NCBI GenBank assembly: GCA_022036555.1 | Contig: CM039133.1 | Span: 10,261,894 to 10,325,893 of the forward strand | From: Microstegium vimineum | Taxonomy: Eukaryota; Streptophyta; Magnoliopsida; Poales; Poaceae | Direction of reading: 5' to 3' | DNA length: 64,000 nt | Shown: piece by piece, positions 11,956-24,699 of the stretch | Layout of the letters: the number at the start of each line of letters is the position of its first letter | Position numbering within the stretch: the stretch's first letter is position 1 | The notes under the pieces: model-generated | What the model was told of the DNA's origin: nothing | Seen by the model: only the letters and a program-made list of their open reading frames with translations | The model's database searches: none | Translations under genes and position numbers: made by a program

Positions 11956-12339
11956 TCAACTCTGTACCACAACTTGCTCAGTGTTCTTTCTCTGACTCCT
12001 GACATCTTCGCTACTTCCCCCAATCCCAATTCTAAGTTTTTTTTTAAAGAATCATAGTTCTTACTGTATATATCTAGGCATAATGTATATATAGGTGCAT
12101 AGCAAAAGCTATGTATCAAAAAAAATCAAAACGAGAATGGAGGGGGTGCAAAATAAACATAATTCTTACTGAGGATGAACCTGGTCTCCTACCAATGAAA
12201 CATGTTTCACTGATCAATTGATCATATAGGGGCAAGGTGTTGACGACAGTTAAGTTATGAGCTCCCACTTGCTCTATGATTTTACCTATCAAACTTGGTA
12301 TGTATGACTGAATGTTAGTATTCAGACCTTGCACCAATT

Positions 12340-14045
12340 CGAGCCCGGTTGATCTAGAGTTTCAATTGGTGGGGCCATGTCTGATGTTACATCTCAATCA
12401 AGTTCACGATTGCTATTGACTTGCCCAAGCTACGCCCTGCAGAGTTTCCTGCCTTATCTCTTGGGTATCCTATATACTTCCAAACTGGGTTGCGCGATGA
12501 CTGTGCATGATGTTTTGCAGTAACTATCAGAGGAAAATAAGATCCAGAAGTGAAGACAAAGAGTAGAACATGAAATTGACAGAATCCAGCTATGGTTACA
12601 CGGTAACACGGAACAACTTGTAACTGTGGACATTGATGCTACACATGCAAAATGACACGGGACATAATGGATGTATACAACACGTTGGATTTCGTCAATG
12701 CCCTGTTTACAAATTCATGTCAAAGATCACTTCCAACACATTCATTTGGATGGTTCAGAAAACTTTCCAGATGTTTTCCTTGATTTCAGATATGGACCAA
12801 GAGAATGCTTTGGATGACATGAGTACAAGACAAATAATACCAGAAACAGAGACCTTATTCACTGCATATCTGGGTGCTGGACGGTTGGCTAGTACCGTAC
12901 TTGTATTCACCAAATTCCCCATGTTCACTTTTTTTTCCGTGGGGGGTGGGGGGTGGGGAGGGGGTGATTTTGGTCATTGTTCCTTGGGAGTACATCGCAA
13001 TAACAGTCATTTTTGACAGGGCCATTGCTCCTTAGATCAGGACAAGAACTAAAGTATATAATTTAGTACAAATGGCCAAGGATCAATCAAGCATTAAAGA
13101 AAATGTACCACCACTTAAGCTGTTTATGGCTTTTTGCTGTCAAAAAATTGTACCTAAGAGCAGGTAAGCAAAATAACAGCTGGATAGTGGTTATGAAGTT
13201 AATGATCTTCAGCATGTGAAACATCCAATGTGCCTTGCTGGGTACTGAGTCAGTTCAGTTATTAGATTAGCAACCATACATCATTGAGATATTTCGATAT
13301 CGGAATAAATGACAACCATCTCAGATGTTTTAGCTATTCTCAGATTTCGCTTCTGCGGAATGTTTTCTCTGTCTCTTTTGATTTTGAATGATTACGAATC
13401 CTGTCACTTATCACTTTATCAGTGTACTCGTTGCAGTGAGGAGAGATGAGGACGACGTGCTGTCGTGCTGACGAACCTGGGTCCTGATCGAGATCCCACT
13501 TGATCTCCGATTGCTACTTTACAACTTGGTCTATACGTGTTGTTCCATCCCTAGCTTAACCAATCCTGAAAACGTGTCTGTGTGTGTTGCTTGTTAATCT
13601 GGAATTTCAGTTAGTGTTGTCATGTCCACTTCTACATCAATCATGTTTCAGGATTTTATAAATGACGATTATATTGCGTCCGGACATGATAAGGAAAAGA
13701 GTGTTTCCTTGCTTATTTCCGGGATATCCTCGGAAATTTACAAACAGGGTGACGTTGCAAGATGATCTAAGTAGTATGATGTTTTGCAGTACCTATGAGG
13801 AGGCAAAATATTCAGGATTGGAACGTGTGAAACTGACATAATCTGGAAGTATTCAGATTAGATTGCAGGTTGAACAGATTAATGGACATGGTAAATATGG
13901 ATACGTGGACATCACCGAAAGCAAGTCTCCACTACATTTCCAACCATGCATGTCAATAATGTCTGCAAACTCATTTCAAAGAACAATTACAGCTCATTTG
14001 GAAGCTTCTGAAAATCTTCAAGCTTCTGTCCTTGTTTTCAGATAG
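12340..14045. repeat. two diverged direct repeats with a third partial copy upstream
   Basis: Segment 12350-12800 resembles 13605-14040 in order. Shared landmarks are 'gatgttttgcagta.ctat.aggaggaaa/aaa' (12509 and 13780) and 'caaa.tcat.tcaaaga.ca' leading to 'cttgttttcagata' (12709-12800 and 13965-14045). A third match to the last part lies at 11448-11530. Spacing is about 1.25 kb, the size of the jacalin cassette. No open frame survives. Confidence 0.5.
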
Positions 14046-14226
14046 CAACTTGGAATGGACGATTGATGAGAATTTATTTTCACGAGCAGAAAACGCTAGT
14101 AGGGACAACGACCTGCACATATTATGTAGCAGTAGTACATGATGTGACCTAATGACCTATTGTCATTGTTTGTTTAGAGAACATTGCATAACAAGACTTC
14201 GTAAGCTGCTTCTGAAATTTTCTTAC

Positions 14227-14244
14227 AAAAGCATATCTATCTAT
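14227..14244. repeat. target-site duplication of the LINE, left copy
   Basis: AAAAGCATATCTATCTAT is identical to 20381-20398. The two copies exactly flank the poly(T) start and the 5' end of the minus-strand LINE. Confidence 0.9.
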
Positions 14245-14266
14245 TTTTTTTATCTTTAACCAGGCT

Positions 14267-17200
14267 CTAGGACCTTGTATTTATAGAAAAATACTCAGCT
14301 AAATCGCGAGCACTGACACTTGATACAAACTCTGGGAGGGGGTCAGTCCAGACTTGGAACTGTCCCGGGTCCCAACTCATCCCCTTCGCAGCCAGATCAT
14401 GGGCACACGAATTACAAACTCGCGGGATATGACTCACACTTACAGAGATAAAATCATCTAGGATTTCCCTAATCTCTTGGAATAGATAACCAGCAACAGT
14501 TTGGTCACTTTCTGATGAGGTTATTGCCTCCTTCAACTGAACAGAATCAGTCTCGAGCTGAGCCTGAGCCCCAAGTGACCTGTGGCTTCAATGGCCTGCT
14601 TGCAAGCTACCGTTTCGGCCATTAGTGCGTCGTGCACCACTCCAATGTTCCCCGCCCCAGCCATCACCACAGATCCCTCACTATCTCTGATAACAAAACT
14701 CCAGGAGCCGATCCTGGTACTCGGTTGAAAACCCCCGTCGACATTGATCTTGAGGAACTCAGTCGGCGGTGGAGACCAGCAGACTGAGGTGGTGTCAGTA
14801 GGCCGGGTCAAGGGTATTGTCTCCTTCTGCAAAATTTCCCTTGTTGTCTGAAGGATCAAGGCGACCGTGTTTTGGCCTGAAGGCATCAATTCTTCTGCAT
14901 TCACCTTGTTACGGACTTCCCACCACCTCCACAGCAACACACAAACACAGGTGCAGATGTCGGTTCTCGGCTTTAGGATCTCCGACACAAAGTCCTCAGC
15001 TCTTGCCGTTATGAGCAGCTGCTGCCTGACCAGCTCTAGCCCCAGCTCCCTCCATACTCTGCGCACCTCCTTACACTTTAGGAAACAGTGAGCCCCATCC
15101 TCGTCAAACCTGAAACACACTGGACATACTGGATCAAGAACGATGCCCTTTGCTTTGATTTTCAATTTCATCGGCAGGCTGTTATGAGCTACCCGCCAGA
15201 TGATGTGTTTCAACTTGGGCGGCCCCTGGATGCGCCAGATCTTCTTCCACATCATGGGACTACCATCAATCGAACTCCTTGATGACTCCCCCTTTTGTTT
15301 CACCCTATTCATCTCATCAACATCTTCTAACACATGATAGGCCGATTTCACTGAGAACACCCCTTTCTTATCAAAGTGCCATGCCACCGAGTCCTCTCTA
15401 TCCATATGTACCGGAATGGCCAGTAGATTTGCAACATCCTCCTCCCAAAAGATTTCCTTTATCAGGACCAGGGTTTACAATTTCGGCGAAATATCGTTGA
15501 AATTTCCAAAATATCGTTTTTTTCACTGAGGTCCGAAAATTTTTTATACCGGTAAATAACACCAAACTACATTAAAATTACCCTCCATGTCCTCTCAATT
15601 CATGGTATATTGTGTTATTTTGTTAGACAATGGATTAGAGATTTTTTCTAGTAAAATAGTGCCAAATTTTTTAAAAACACAATTTAAATTTTACCCGATA
15701 TTTCCAAAATATCGCATTTATCGGCAAGTGCCGAATTTTTTTTTCTACCGGTAAAAAAAAACCTTGATCAGGACAGTATCCCATGAACCAGTGACCGGGT
15801 CAATCAGCTCTGCCACCTTCGATAGGATAGTGTGACCACGCGGGGTTCTTGGTCTTCTAGTAAACCCAGTTGGGATCCACGGGTCCTCCCATATTCGCAC
15901 TAGGGAACCATCCCCAATTCTCCAGATAATACCTTTCTCCATAGCCCTCAGACCTCTTACCAAGCTCCTCCACGTATACGAACAGCCAGGAACCTCCTTA
16001 ACTGCCCATAGGTTTCCATCAAGCCAATACTTCGCCCTCAACAACTATGAACAAAGGGAATTCGGGAACTGAATCAGCCTCCAAACCTGTCGTGCTAGCA
16101 TGGCAAGATTGAAGAGGTGGAGATCCCTGTACCCTAAACCTCCCTTCTCCTTTCTGCATGATAATGTCTTCCAGGATATCCAATGAAGTTTCCTTTCATT
16201 ATCCTGTTGAGCCCACCAAAAGCGACAGATCATCGAGCTAATATCATCACACAACGATTTGGTCAGATCAAAGCACGACATAGCATAGCTTGGTATTGCT
16301 TGGGCTACTGCTTTCACCAGGGTGTCCTTGCCAGCCTTAGATAAAAGCTTCTCCTTCCACCCTTGGATCCTTTTCCACACCCTGTCCTTCAAATACGAAA
16401 AAACTTTTGCTCTTGCTCTCCCCATATAGACTGGTAAGCCCAGATACTTGTCACTTGTGGCTTCATGGGATATATCCAAGACAGACATAAACACATTCTT
16501 ACTGGCTACCTTGCAGTTCTTGCTGAACAGAATCGAAGATTTCTCCTTATTGATCATTTTCCCCGAGCATTCCTCATAAATCTGTAGAATGTGTCGCAGA
16601 CACCTTGCATTCCCTTCATTGACTTTTAGGAGGAGCAAAGAGTCGTCTGCAAACAAAAGATGAGTAATACTTGGTGCATTCTCACATATAGTCACCCCCT
16701 CCATCTGACCATTCCTCTCGGCTTCCTAAATTAAGCCCGAAAAACCCTCAGCACATATCAAGAAGAGGTATGGGGATAAAGGATCACCCTGCCTCAGGCC
16801 TCTAGTAGGCAGAATCTCCTCTGTCAACACCCTATTCACTTTTATCTTATATGAAACTGTGCTCACGCACTGCAGGATCAAACCTATCCATCTATTGGCA
16901 AAACCCAACTTCTCCATCATACATTTTAAAAAAGACCACTCCACCCTATCATAGGCCTTACTCATGTCAAGTTTGAGGGTTGCATAACTATCTTTGCCAC
17001 TTCTCATATTTTGCAAGAAATGCGTCAATTCATATGCCACTAACACATTATCCATAATAAGACACCCCAGAACAAAAGCACTTAGGTTCAAAGAGATAAT
17101 CTCAAGAAGGACTAATTTGAGCCGGGCAGCAAGCACTTTAGAAGCAACTTTATAAATCACATTGCATAAACTGATAGGTCTGAGATCTTTCAGACACTCT

Positions 17201-18711
17201 GGATTAGGTACTTTCGGAATAAGAACAATTACCGTTTTGTTCCATTCAGGATCCAAAGTTCCTCCATTCAGGAAACACAAAACCTCCTGTGTCACGTCAG
17301 CACCCACCGTGAACCAATACTTCTTGTAGAAGAGCGAGGTCATCCCGTCAGCACCAGGGGCCTTAAGGTCACCAATCGTTCCCAAACCCTCCTTCACCTC
17401 TTCAGCAGTGAAGGGTCAAAGAAGGGAGTTGTTCATTTCCTCCGACACCTTGGGTACAATTTGGTCCATAAGTAGATGCATCCGGCCTCCCGTGTTTGCT
17501 GTAAATAAACTCTTATAAAAGTTAGAGATGAGACACCTAATATCTCCCTCCTCCTCCACTACAGCTCCATCATCCTTCACTAGCCTACTAATTCTACTTC
17601 TCCTCTTCCTCTCCGACGCAAACTGGTGGAAGAATTTTGTATTTCGGTCGCCATTCACCAGCCAATGTGATTTTGCTCTTTATCTCCAATAAAGATTCTT
17701 CTTCTCCTCTAACTTCAACAATCTAAACTTCAGGCGCTCTTCTTTTCTCACCGAATCCTTCGACACCCCTCCTCTCCTACACTCATCTAAGCATCTTCTA
17801 AATCTTTTTATACTCTTCTCCAGACCCCCAAGAATATTCCGGCCCCAGTCACCTAGCTCAGAGGCCACAGATTGTAGGGCTTCCCCAACTCCCAACCCCC
17901 TCGCCTCCACAGCCGTCTTCCATGCATTCTCCACTATCCCCTCACAATCCTCTTCATCCACCCAACTATTTTCAAAACGGAACGCTGGCGGGCCTCTTCT
18001 CCCACCCCCCCCCCCTCCTAGGTTCACAATGACAGGGCGATGGTCGGAATGCCGAGGTTCCCCATTTATTATATGGTACATGGGGAATCTCGCTGTCCAA
18101 TCCTTATTAGCCACAGCTCGGTCCAGCCGTTCTCTGACATAATGAGCGCTTGTGTGATTATTATTCCGTCATGTGAACATATCTCCTTCAAAACCAAGGT
18201 CCGCCAACTCACACACCTCCAAGGCCTCACGAAACCTATCCATGCAGCTCTGGCTCTGTGGAGGCCCTCCCTCCTTCTCATAGGTCAACAAGATTTCGTT
18301 GAAGTCACCTGCACATAACCAAGGCCGCTGCCGTGAAGCGTTAAGAGCACGCAACGCTTTCCACGACAGCAGTTTGTCCGCCGGGTCACCATAGAACCCA
18401 GTGAACCGCCAAACAAAACCATCATCTTTCGTAATCTCTAAATCATTGTACAAGCGCGAGAAGCTCCGCACATGTAAATTGATGCCCCTCCGCTAGAAGA
18501 TTGCCAAGCCGCCACCATGAGTAGCCGAGCAATCTTTAACCACCATGTTTGCTAGTTCCAACTTCCACCTCAGTCCTTGAACTCTGCGCTCATCCATCTT
18601 AGTTTCGGACAAGAACAGAACGTCAGGATCCTCCTCCTTCTAGACTTCTACAAGGCTATGAACTGTCGCGGCGTTCCCCAAGCCGCGGCAGTTCCACGCG
18701 ATAATCTTCAT
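14267..18711 (-). pseudogene. LINE ORF2: endonuclease, reverse transcriptase, RNase H (broken)
   Basis: The start at 18711 gives MKIIAWNCRGLGN, the classic start of plant L1 ORF2. In order follow an apurinic-endonuclease region (about 18711-18050), a reverse transcriptase region (LKLDMSKAYDRVEW, GLRQGDPLSPYLF, HLLFADDSLLL; about 17400-16600), zf-RVT (about 15260-15050) and a C-terminal RNase H domain (INVDGGF start near 14740). The frame from 18711 stays in register to about 14580 across at least seven in-frame stops (for example 18640-18642, 18493-18495, 18169-18171, 17416-17418). A frameshift lies near 14560. The element cannot make the protein. Confidence 0.9.
15469..15766. mobile_element. 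298-bp hAT-type MITE nested in LINE ORF2
   Basis: Its ends are CAGGGTTTACAATTTCGG and the inverted counterpart that reads CAAGGTTT on the other strand. It is flanked by the 8-bp duplication ATCAGGAC at 15461-15468 and 15767-15774, as expected for hAT transposition. The interior repeats an 'aaatatcg' motif near both ends in inverted orientation. The LINE frame continues on either side of the duplication. Confidence 0.85.
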
Positions 18712-20053
18712 GGGGACTCGTGGGGCTGTTTCGACAGCCCCACCACACTAAGGTTTTGAGATGACTGCATCACCACCCCCTCATCATACTTGGCCTTCTT
18801 GCCCCCCATCGAATCCTCAAGCTCCATATCCTCCACATCACCTTTTCTCTTTGGCACCACCGAACTAGAGTGCACTCCTTCCCCTTGATCTCTACGCTCC
18901 CCAAACTTACCCTTCACCTCTCTTGGCACTCTTTTGAAGGACCTACTCTTCTTTTTGATAGCCTCCCCCTTTCCCAGATCCCTTGCCAAGCCCCCACCCT
19001 GCATGCTCCTGTTCACGTCCACTTCACCCTTGTCTCCCACCTTCTTCACCTCATACCTTGGCTTATCAACAAACAGAGCCAACTTGGCATCACCCACCAC
19101 CAGAGCCTTAGGACCCTCCTTTTTTAGCGAGCTAGTAACCTCATCCCCATCCTTCTCCTTCTCCACGATCAAATTCGTGCCCTCCTTTCCATCCTCCTTT
19201 CTCTAGGATAGGCTATCAGAACGAGACTTGCCACCACTCCTTCTTTGCTCCGATTGGTCAAAACTCCAGGATCCCGACCCTCCACTCCTCCCTGCTTGAT
19301 ATGAAACGTTGAACTCCTGCTTCTTGTAGTGGAGGGGTTTACGTGGTGGAAAAAACGCAGATCACGGCCATAGTGGGCAGGCTCGTTCTTCTCCAGTGTC
19401 TTCCCACACAACCGATCCACATGGCCAATGAGGCCACAGATGTAGCAGAAGTCCGGCAAGTGTTCGTATGAGATCGGGCACCACTTCTCTCCTGTCCCCA
19501 GGCCAAGATCCACCATGATTCCCGCCTTAGCGGTTTACGGATGTCGAGACGGATCTTGATGCGGAGAGCCCTCCCAACCACCGAATCGTCCCCATCCGCG
19601 CCTACCGCCATGAACCTTCCTACATCATCACCAATGGCCACCGCCGCCTCCCTGTTCATCATCCCAAGGGGGAGACGCTCCACCCGCAACTGTAGATTTT
19701 GTCTTTATCACACTCTGCCACCACCAAAAGCTCCTTCAAGATCGTCCATGGCCCCTCCTCCATAGCTTTCTTCTCCCCCCCCCTTCCTGATTGAAGGTGA
19801 TCAAAAACACATTATCCTCCAACTCCTTACACAAGATCCCTTTGGTCGGGCACCAGATCCACGCAACTGCGTTTACAATGACCTCCGGGTGGACGTTCTT
19901 CTCCGTCAGCAGTTTTGCTACCGCCTGCGGGCGTCCAACACCATCAACCCCACGGCCTACTTCCCCTTGCATGGCACCAATCTTGATGGGTCTCTTTTCC
20001 TCCGACGAAAGATGCAGCCGATTCAGCATGCCTTCGACCCCCTCCATCTCCAC
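18708..20053 (-). pseudogene. LINE ORF1: gag-like protein with zinc knuckle (broken)
   Basis: It probably starts at 20053 (MEMEGVEGMLNRLHLSSEE). The first part resembles the DUF4283 domain found before zinc knuckles in plant L1 elements. A knuckle CYICGLIGHVDRLC lies at about 19450-19410, and a basic low-complexity tail reaches ORF2. The frame changes at a C homopolymer near 19784-19792 and again between about 19500 and 19340, so at least two shifts break it. The nucleic-acid-binding role is known for the family. Confidence 0.8.
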
Positions 20054-20380
20054 GAACAGGGAAACACGGATCTACCCGATCTGGAAAAAGTTGGACTCCG
20101 AGTGCACAGGCTAGCAGTTCTAGGGTTTAGGGGGAAAAACGTGGACGCAAGAGGCGAGACTTTGCAACCAACATGCACCGATCCTGAAGGCGAGGAACAG
20201 ATGCACAACAAGAAACCTACACACGCACGGGTGGAGGATGGCGGAAAGGGGAGTTGGATTCGAGAACCAGCGGATGCCGAACGAAGAAACTCGAGTCGCC
20301 TAGGGAAACCCTAGACGCCGAGAAAAAACTCACTCTCTCACAAACTTGAGATAAGGTTCTGGTAGATATCTACGTTCTCT

Positions 20381-20398
20381 AAAAGCATATCTATCTAT
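20381..20398. repeat. target-site duplication of the LINE, right copy
   Basis: It is identical to 14227-14244. This copy contains the first bases of the Helitron 5' end, which dates the LINE insertion after the Helitron insertion. Confidence 0.9.
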
Positions 20399-21334
20399 AC
20401 TATAAAAGAGCGAAGAAATTGATAAATATCGGTTACCTAAAAGTTTCATAAGGTCTCATCCCTTAGATGTCTTTTGATTTTACATCTAACGTTAGATATT
20501 AATTTGACGCATGGGTCCAACATAAAAAACCACCTACTTACACTACTTACATGTGTGTTTCCCACGTGGATATCACGCGGAGACGCTGCTACCGATTTGT
20601 TTTTTTACCCATACGTCGCGCGGAACGGATCCCGTCCGACCAGTCGGACGGGAGTCGTCCGCTGACCCCCTCCCCCTTCGATCCTCACCATCGGGAGCGT
20701 GGCCCATCTATTCCCGTGCACGACGTTGGCCCATCTACTTTTTCGCGGGCTGTTTCTGTAAGCTCGGCCCACACGGAGCGTTTACACACGTGAAAACAAC
20801 CATGCAACACCATAGGCTGGAACCCATACTGTCTGAGTTTCTTTTTTTCCTTTTCCTTTACTTTTTTCTTTTCCTTTTCTACGGATATTCTATTCTACTT
20901 TTTATTTTTTATTTTTATTTTTTTTCTTAGTGCATTTTTATTCTTTTTTTACATTTTCCATTTTTTTCTTTTACTATGCGGTCTTTTATTCTTTCATTCA
21001 CTATTTTACTTTTATTTTAATATTTTTTCTTTCCTACTTAATTTTTTATTCTATTATGCGTTCTTTCTTCTATTACTTCTCTTTTCTCTTTTTCTTGTAG
21101 ATTTTTTATTTGTAATTCATGTTTACTCATTTGATTGTATTCATTCATGTTTAATTGTAATTCTTGTTTACTCATTGTATTTTCATCAATTTTTTTTATT
21201 TCCTAATTTAAGTTGTTTTCATATATATTAGCATTGTTATTTATGTTTTTATTTGCTTCTTTTTCTTTGTTATTTGTCCCTAATTATTTTTAGTAATTTA
21301 ATTTTTTATATTTCAATTCTATATGTAATGTTCA

Positions 21335-21840
21335 CTAGTACACATATGATGTTCTATTATGTATATTTTGAGGTTTATGAGTGCAAATATGATGTTCTAT
21401 GATGTATTGGTGATGTTCAACAGTATAAAAGTTATTCCATGATGTATTTTGTGAGGTTCGGTAATATTTTCTTCTTCTTTTTGTTCCTCGCAACCTGGCT
21501 CGTGTGCACGCATTCGCATCCAGCACAACAAGCTCGGCTTCGTGGACATGTGTTGTGGTAAGTGCATGTATAAAACCAGAACTAATAAAAGCAAAACTAG
21601 TACATATATTTTGTGAGGTTCGGTAAAATTTTCTTCTTTTTTTTATTTAACTAAGTAGTTTATTTACTGTTTTATTATTAGTTTTTTATATTTCATGATA
21701 TTTATTTTGTTCACATAGTATACATATGATGTTCTATATTATATTTGTGATGTTCTTGTAATGTTAATGTGATGTTCTACGATACATTTTGATGTTCAGT
21801 AATATACATTGATGTTGTTTAGTTTGTGATGTTCGGTAGA
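21335..21840. repeat. reiterated 'tgatgttc' motif in the Helitron 5' part
   Basis: The motif 'gatgttc' followed by ta/ag/tt variants occurs about eight times (for example near 21347, 21391, 21728, 21771, 21828), mixed with 'acatatgatgttctat'. The longer phrase 'ttttgtgaggttcggtaa.attttcttctt' occurs twice (about 21447 and 21610). This looks like local duplication. No function is assigned. Confidence 0.6.
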
Positions 21841-22039
21841 TTTTTTAATTCTTTTCTTAGGTGGTTGCATTTATTTTATTGGACTTTAACTGATCTGATA
21901 TATTTAATAAAAAAACGATTTCACAACTACAATGCAGAGGTAGAGAGCTATACGTTTCAATCAAATATGCTGCGTTCGAATTCGAATCTTGTCTTTGACT
22001 AGTTTTTGCCTTTATTTTATTATATTTTTTCTTTTATTA

Positions 22040-22810
22040 AACAATGCACTAGTCCGGATGCACGGGCGGAGTTGGGCCAAAAGCACGGACCAAGTCACAG
22101 GAAATCAGTATGGGCCGAAAGTGCGCGCAGGGAGCGGAGTTGGGCCGAAAGGCCGAAAGCGCGCACAGGGAGCGGAGGAAGCCATCTGCGGGCACGGTGA
22201 TAAAAAATAGGTGGGGGTGGTCGGCGGGAGGCAGCATGCCACCTGGGTCGGCAGCTTCACGTACCCTTCTTTTTCTTGGATTCTGGAAAAAAAAAAGTAT
22301 CCCTTCTTTTTCTCTGTACTCCTGTTTGTGAGACCGAGATCCTAGCGTCGGAAGTTCCGCCGCTGCGCTCGGCTCTTCTTGACCGGAGTCGGCGATGTCT
22401 GCTCGGGAGGTGGCCGCCGCCTCCGGGTCCATTCGATGCGGCGTCATCGCCGCTGCTTGATCTACGGCCCATTCTGTCCCAGCCCTCCCATCCGCCTCCC
22501 CTGATTCCCTTCCGATCAGCACCTCCCCCCATCCCCACCCATCATGAACTCGCCGCATCATGGTCCATGGAGGTGTCGAACGGCACCTGCAGCTGGCCTA
22601 CAGACTCGCCAGTCGCCACCCCACCTTAGCTACGGCCACCATGAGGTGCACCCATACACTGACGGCGCGGCGCCCTGGACAGCGACGGCTACTGGCATGG
22701 TTGGTCCCTGATCAATCCCGTATTCTACGCTGTATAGACACTTGTTGCTGCTGCCACCACTTAGATTGGGTTCGAGCTGCTTTCAGATCCCTAATTTCTA
22801 TCTGATTCTC
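22040..22810. other. GC-rich tract in the Helitron
   Basis: It contains a short tandem duplication around 'gttgggccgaaa...gcgcgca.ggagcgga' (about 22070-22170) and GC-rich sequence that looks like a captured 5' gene end. Open frames occur on both strands with no recognisable domain, so I do not call a gene. Confidence 0.4.
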
Positions 22811-24680
22811 CTTTAGGTTATCTTTTTAATTTCATTAGTAAACAGCTTTCACGAAGGAGATTGTGGTTCATCAAGTTTTGACGTGGCTGTCTGACTGAAA
22901 CTAACTCTGCATACACAAGGTCTAAAGGCAAGTGCGTTTGACTATTGAATATAGTATCTCATAAACTTGTGCATCGAACATTATGACTAGATCGATCTGG
23001 AGCTATGAGCTTACTGCAGCAACAAACAAGTATTAAACCATTTTTCATGTTTCTTGGTTACTGCATTTTCGCTATTTTTAATTGGAGCTCTAGAACTGGA
23101 ATAAACACAAACCTGTTCTATCTATTTCATTTTGGTTTCAAGATGATGCATTAATCGGCATGTGTGCCCATATGATCTCATATAATTTCTGAGACTAACA
23201 AAATAGTAAATCTTGCTGCAGTTTTTGTCTAAAAACAACACTTCTTTTGAAAAAAAAATGTGTTTCTAATTAGAACAGTAACCATCCTATTTATTTAGTA
23301 AGATGTACAGTGAAGATTCCAAAAAACTAAACTCTGCAGTGAAAAAAATCACTCGAAGTATTAATCAAGTGAGACGTGTCAATAAGACATTATCTCCTTC
23401 CTATCTTGCTTAATTATTTTAGGAAGTATATTTGATATATTCAAATTCAAAGATGTCAAAACTTTCTGCTTATATCCAATAATATAGAGATATGGTTGTT
23501 TTCTCCTCAAAGATAAGACGCAAAACCAATTCATCAACACATGATACTTCCTACAAATGATACAACTGTGGGATCTCAAACCAATTGTTGTTACTGTTCT
23601 CATATTTTTCCGGCTTGTATTTTTCATCATGGTAACCCTACCAATCTTTCAACTTACATGTTTTTTATTCCTTTAGCAACTATCAAGACCACCAGGCAGG
23701 AAGGCGAGGAGGACGCAAGCTCAATCAAATTTTTTTGATCCATACTCAATCATGGTTGTCATCTCCTGTACAACATCCTACATCCTGGAACAGGCAGATC
23801 TTGTTGTAAATTTCTATCGTGTTTCAGGTACAAATAGAGCAGCATGCCAGGGCTGAGGACCATTCACTTGGCTCCAACGAGACACAAGAAACCTGGGAAA
23901 AAAAATGTCATCTCAGGTGTGTGACATTGATCATTTTCATGCCTTTTCAATACATGGCACTCACATATGAAAAGGAGTCATGAAAATACCTCATTTGCAA
24001 GAGCATTATAGTATTGGCATACGTGATTAAAATATTTGTCCTGATCTCTCTGTTCGCACAGTTTGGAAAAAAACTTTTAATTTATCAAGTATTCAATCTC
24101 TCTATTTTAATTTTTATTTCAGCTTTTGTTTCCTATATATCTAAATATCTGTCAAGTTTTGGTTGTATTTGTGTTCCCGAATTTATGAATTTTTGAACTT
24201 TGAATTCACATCGAGGTAATTTTCTATATTTTTTTCTACAGCAGGTCTGTTAATATATATCTTGCATGACACGTTCAGAGCAAGTCATCTTCTCATTCTC
24301 AGTCAGTACCTCACACTATAATAATATGATTACTTACTACTTTAGATTTGATGAAGGATTGAATTTTCATTAGGATGCAGCGAAGCAGCTGCACAATTTC
24401 CTTGCATCTCTATTGATTCTTCGCATGTTGTTGTAGAGCATATTTAAGTTTCTCGCATATTGCTTCCATGCCATCTAGCACAATAGACTAGGAGGTAAGT
24501 TCCCCTAGCTTGTTAACTCTTGGTCGAAACATGTTAACAGTGGCCAAGGTGTAGCATAGTACAATTGTCCAAGCACCGTGCCTTGATTAATGGTGTAGTC
24601 TGGATAAAGACGAATACAACAAATTTGAGCCACAAGATGGACCAGGTTATAAGAAGGATTTATTTATTCATAGGGACGGG
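22811..24680. other. Helitron interior, no gene recognised
   Basis: AT-rich sequence with only short accidental open frames. Some of it may be intron of the captured kinase, which begins at about 24700, but I see nothing that proves this. Confidence 0.4.
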
Positions 24681-24699
24681 AACAGTCAAAATATTGCCA

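Larger units (their letters stand above)
14245..20380 (-). mobile_element. full-length L1-type LINE retrotransposon (dead)
   Basis: The 6.1-kb element lies on the minus strand between 18-bp direct repeats. Its 3' end is a short T run on the plus strand (14245-14251), and its 5' end lies near 20380. It carries ORF1 with a DUF4283-type region and a CX2CX4HX4C zinc knuckle, and ORF2 with endonuclease, reverse transcriptase, zf-RVT and RNase H domains. Both ORFs are broken, and a hAT MITE interrupts ORF2. It inserted at the very 5' tip of the Helitron that follows. Confidence 0.9.
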
